Positions 16,440-16,462 of a DNA stretch of 16,462 bases are shown in pieces. The number at the start of each line of letters is the position of its first letter. Position 1 is the first letter of the stretch. Origin of the DNA: Desulfobacteraceae bacterium (GTDB lineage: Bacteria > Desulfobacterota > Desulfobacteria > Desulfobacterales > JAABRJ01); assembly GCA_011390985.1 (NCBI GenBank), contig JAABRJ010000056.1, positions 1-16,462 on the forward strand, in the 5' to 3' direction. Under the pieces are notes generated by a model that worked only from the letters and a program-made list of their open reading frames with translations, had not been told where the DNA came from and made no database searches. A program made the translations under genes and the position numbers.

Positions 16440-16462
16440 TATTTTTTTTATTGCCCACCACC

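Larger units (their letters stand above)
16019..16462. other. 444-base gene-free region upstream of the MglA group
   Basis: I find no reading frame with a plausible start here on either strand. The region should hold the promoter of the minus-strand TPR-MglA group; a TATACA at 16155-16160 (minus sense) is a possible -10 without a convincing -35. TTGACAGGTCAA (16093-16104) is an inverted repeat, TTGAC and GTCAA around two bases. Further right, AGGCGGA and TCCGCCT flank a 50-60-base segment that contains GGCTGCCGC twice, which could fold into a small structured RNA. None of these is strong enough to call as a gene. Confidence 0.4.

Overview
The window looks like a moderately GC-rich chromosomal segment of a Desulfobacterota-type bacterium (the old Deltaproteobacteria). 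This is inferred from the protein families: an AMP-forming acetyl-CoA synthetase next to a sodium:solute symporter, an MglA-like GTPase, and DUF4388/PilZ signalling proteins. No rRNA gene, CRISPR array, transposase or phage gene is visible, and I recognised no tRNA. All recognisable genes except one short pair (10122-10792) are on the minus strand.

Region A (1-9946, read right to left) looks like an acetate uptake, activation and signalling module. The order is TetR-family regulator, acetyl-CoA synthetase (acs), sodium:solute symporter, a 28-residue single-helix membrane peptide, a stand-alone receiver protein, a membrane PAS/degenerate histidine kinase/DEDDh exonuclease fusion, and a DUF294 nucleotidyltransferase with two cNMP-like and two CBS domains that runs off the window. 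From memory, a symporter, a small membrane subunit, a DUF294 protein and a DnaQ-like exonuclease also cluster in other proteobacteria (for example PA3232-PA3235 of Pseudomonas aeruginosa). Here the exonuclease has gained a sensor-like membrane half and is coupled by a 4-base overlap to a receiver protein. The tetR promoter (TTGACC-17-TATTAG) carries two TTTAGGTTT repeats 23 bases apart.

Region B (9884-10906) has an A+T-rich divergent promoter region and a small plus-strand pair: a four-helix membrane protein overlapped by a zinc-ribbon/one-helix protein, both of unknown function. A candidate minus-strand terminator follows it.

Region C (10907-16018, read right to left) is a tightly packed minus-strand set: TPR protein with a PilZ-like C-terminus, MglA-like GTPase, DUF4388/cNMP-like protein, PilZ protein, purC, and a ParB-like protein. 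The last junctions are overlapping or short. The first four genes suggest a polarity, motility or surface-behaviour circuit with c-di-GMP input. purC is a housekeeping purine gene at its end, with the ParB-like gene coupled to it through a TTGA overlap.

The 444 bases at the right edge hold no convincing gene but do contain inverted repeats and a good outward-facing promoter. The long plus-strand reading frames opposite DUF294, the exonuclease and acs are codon-bias shadows.
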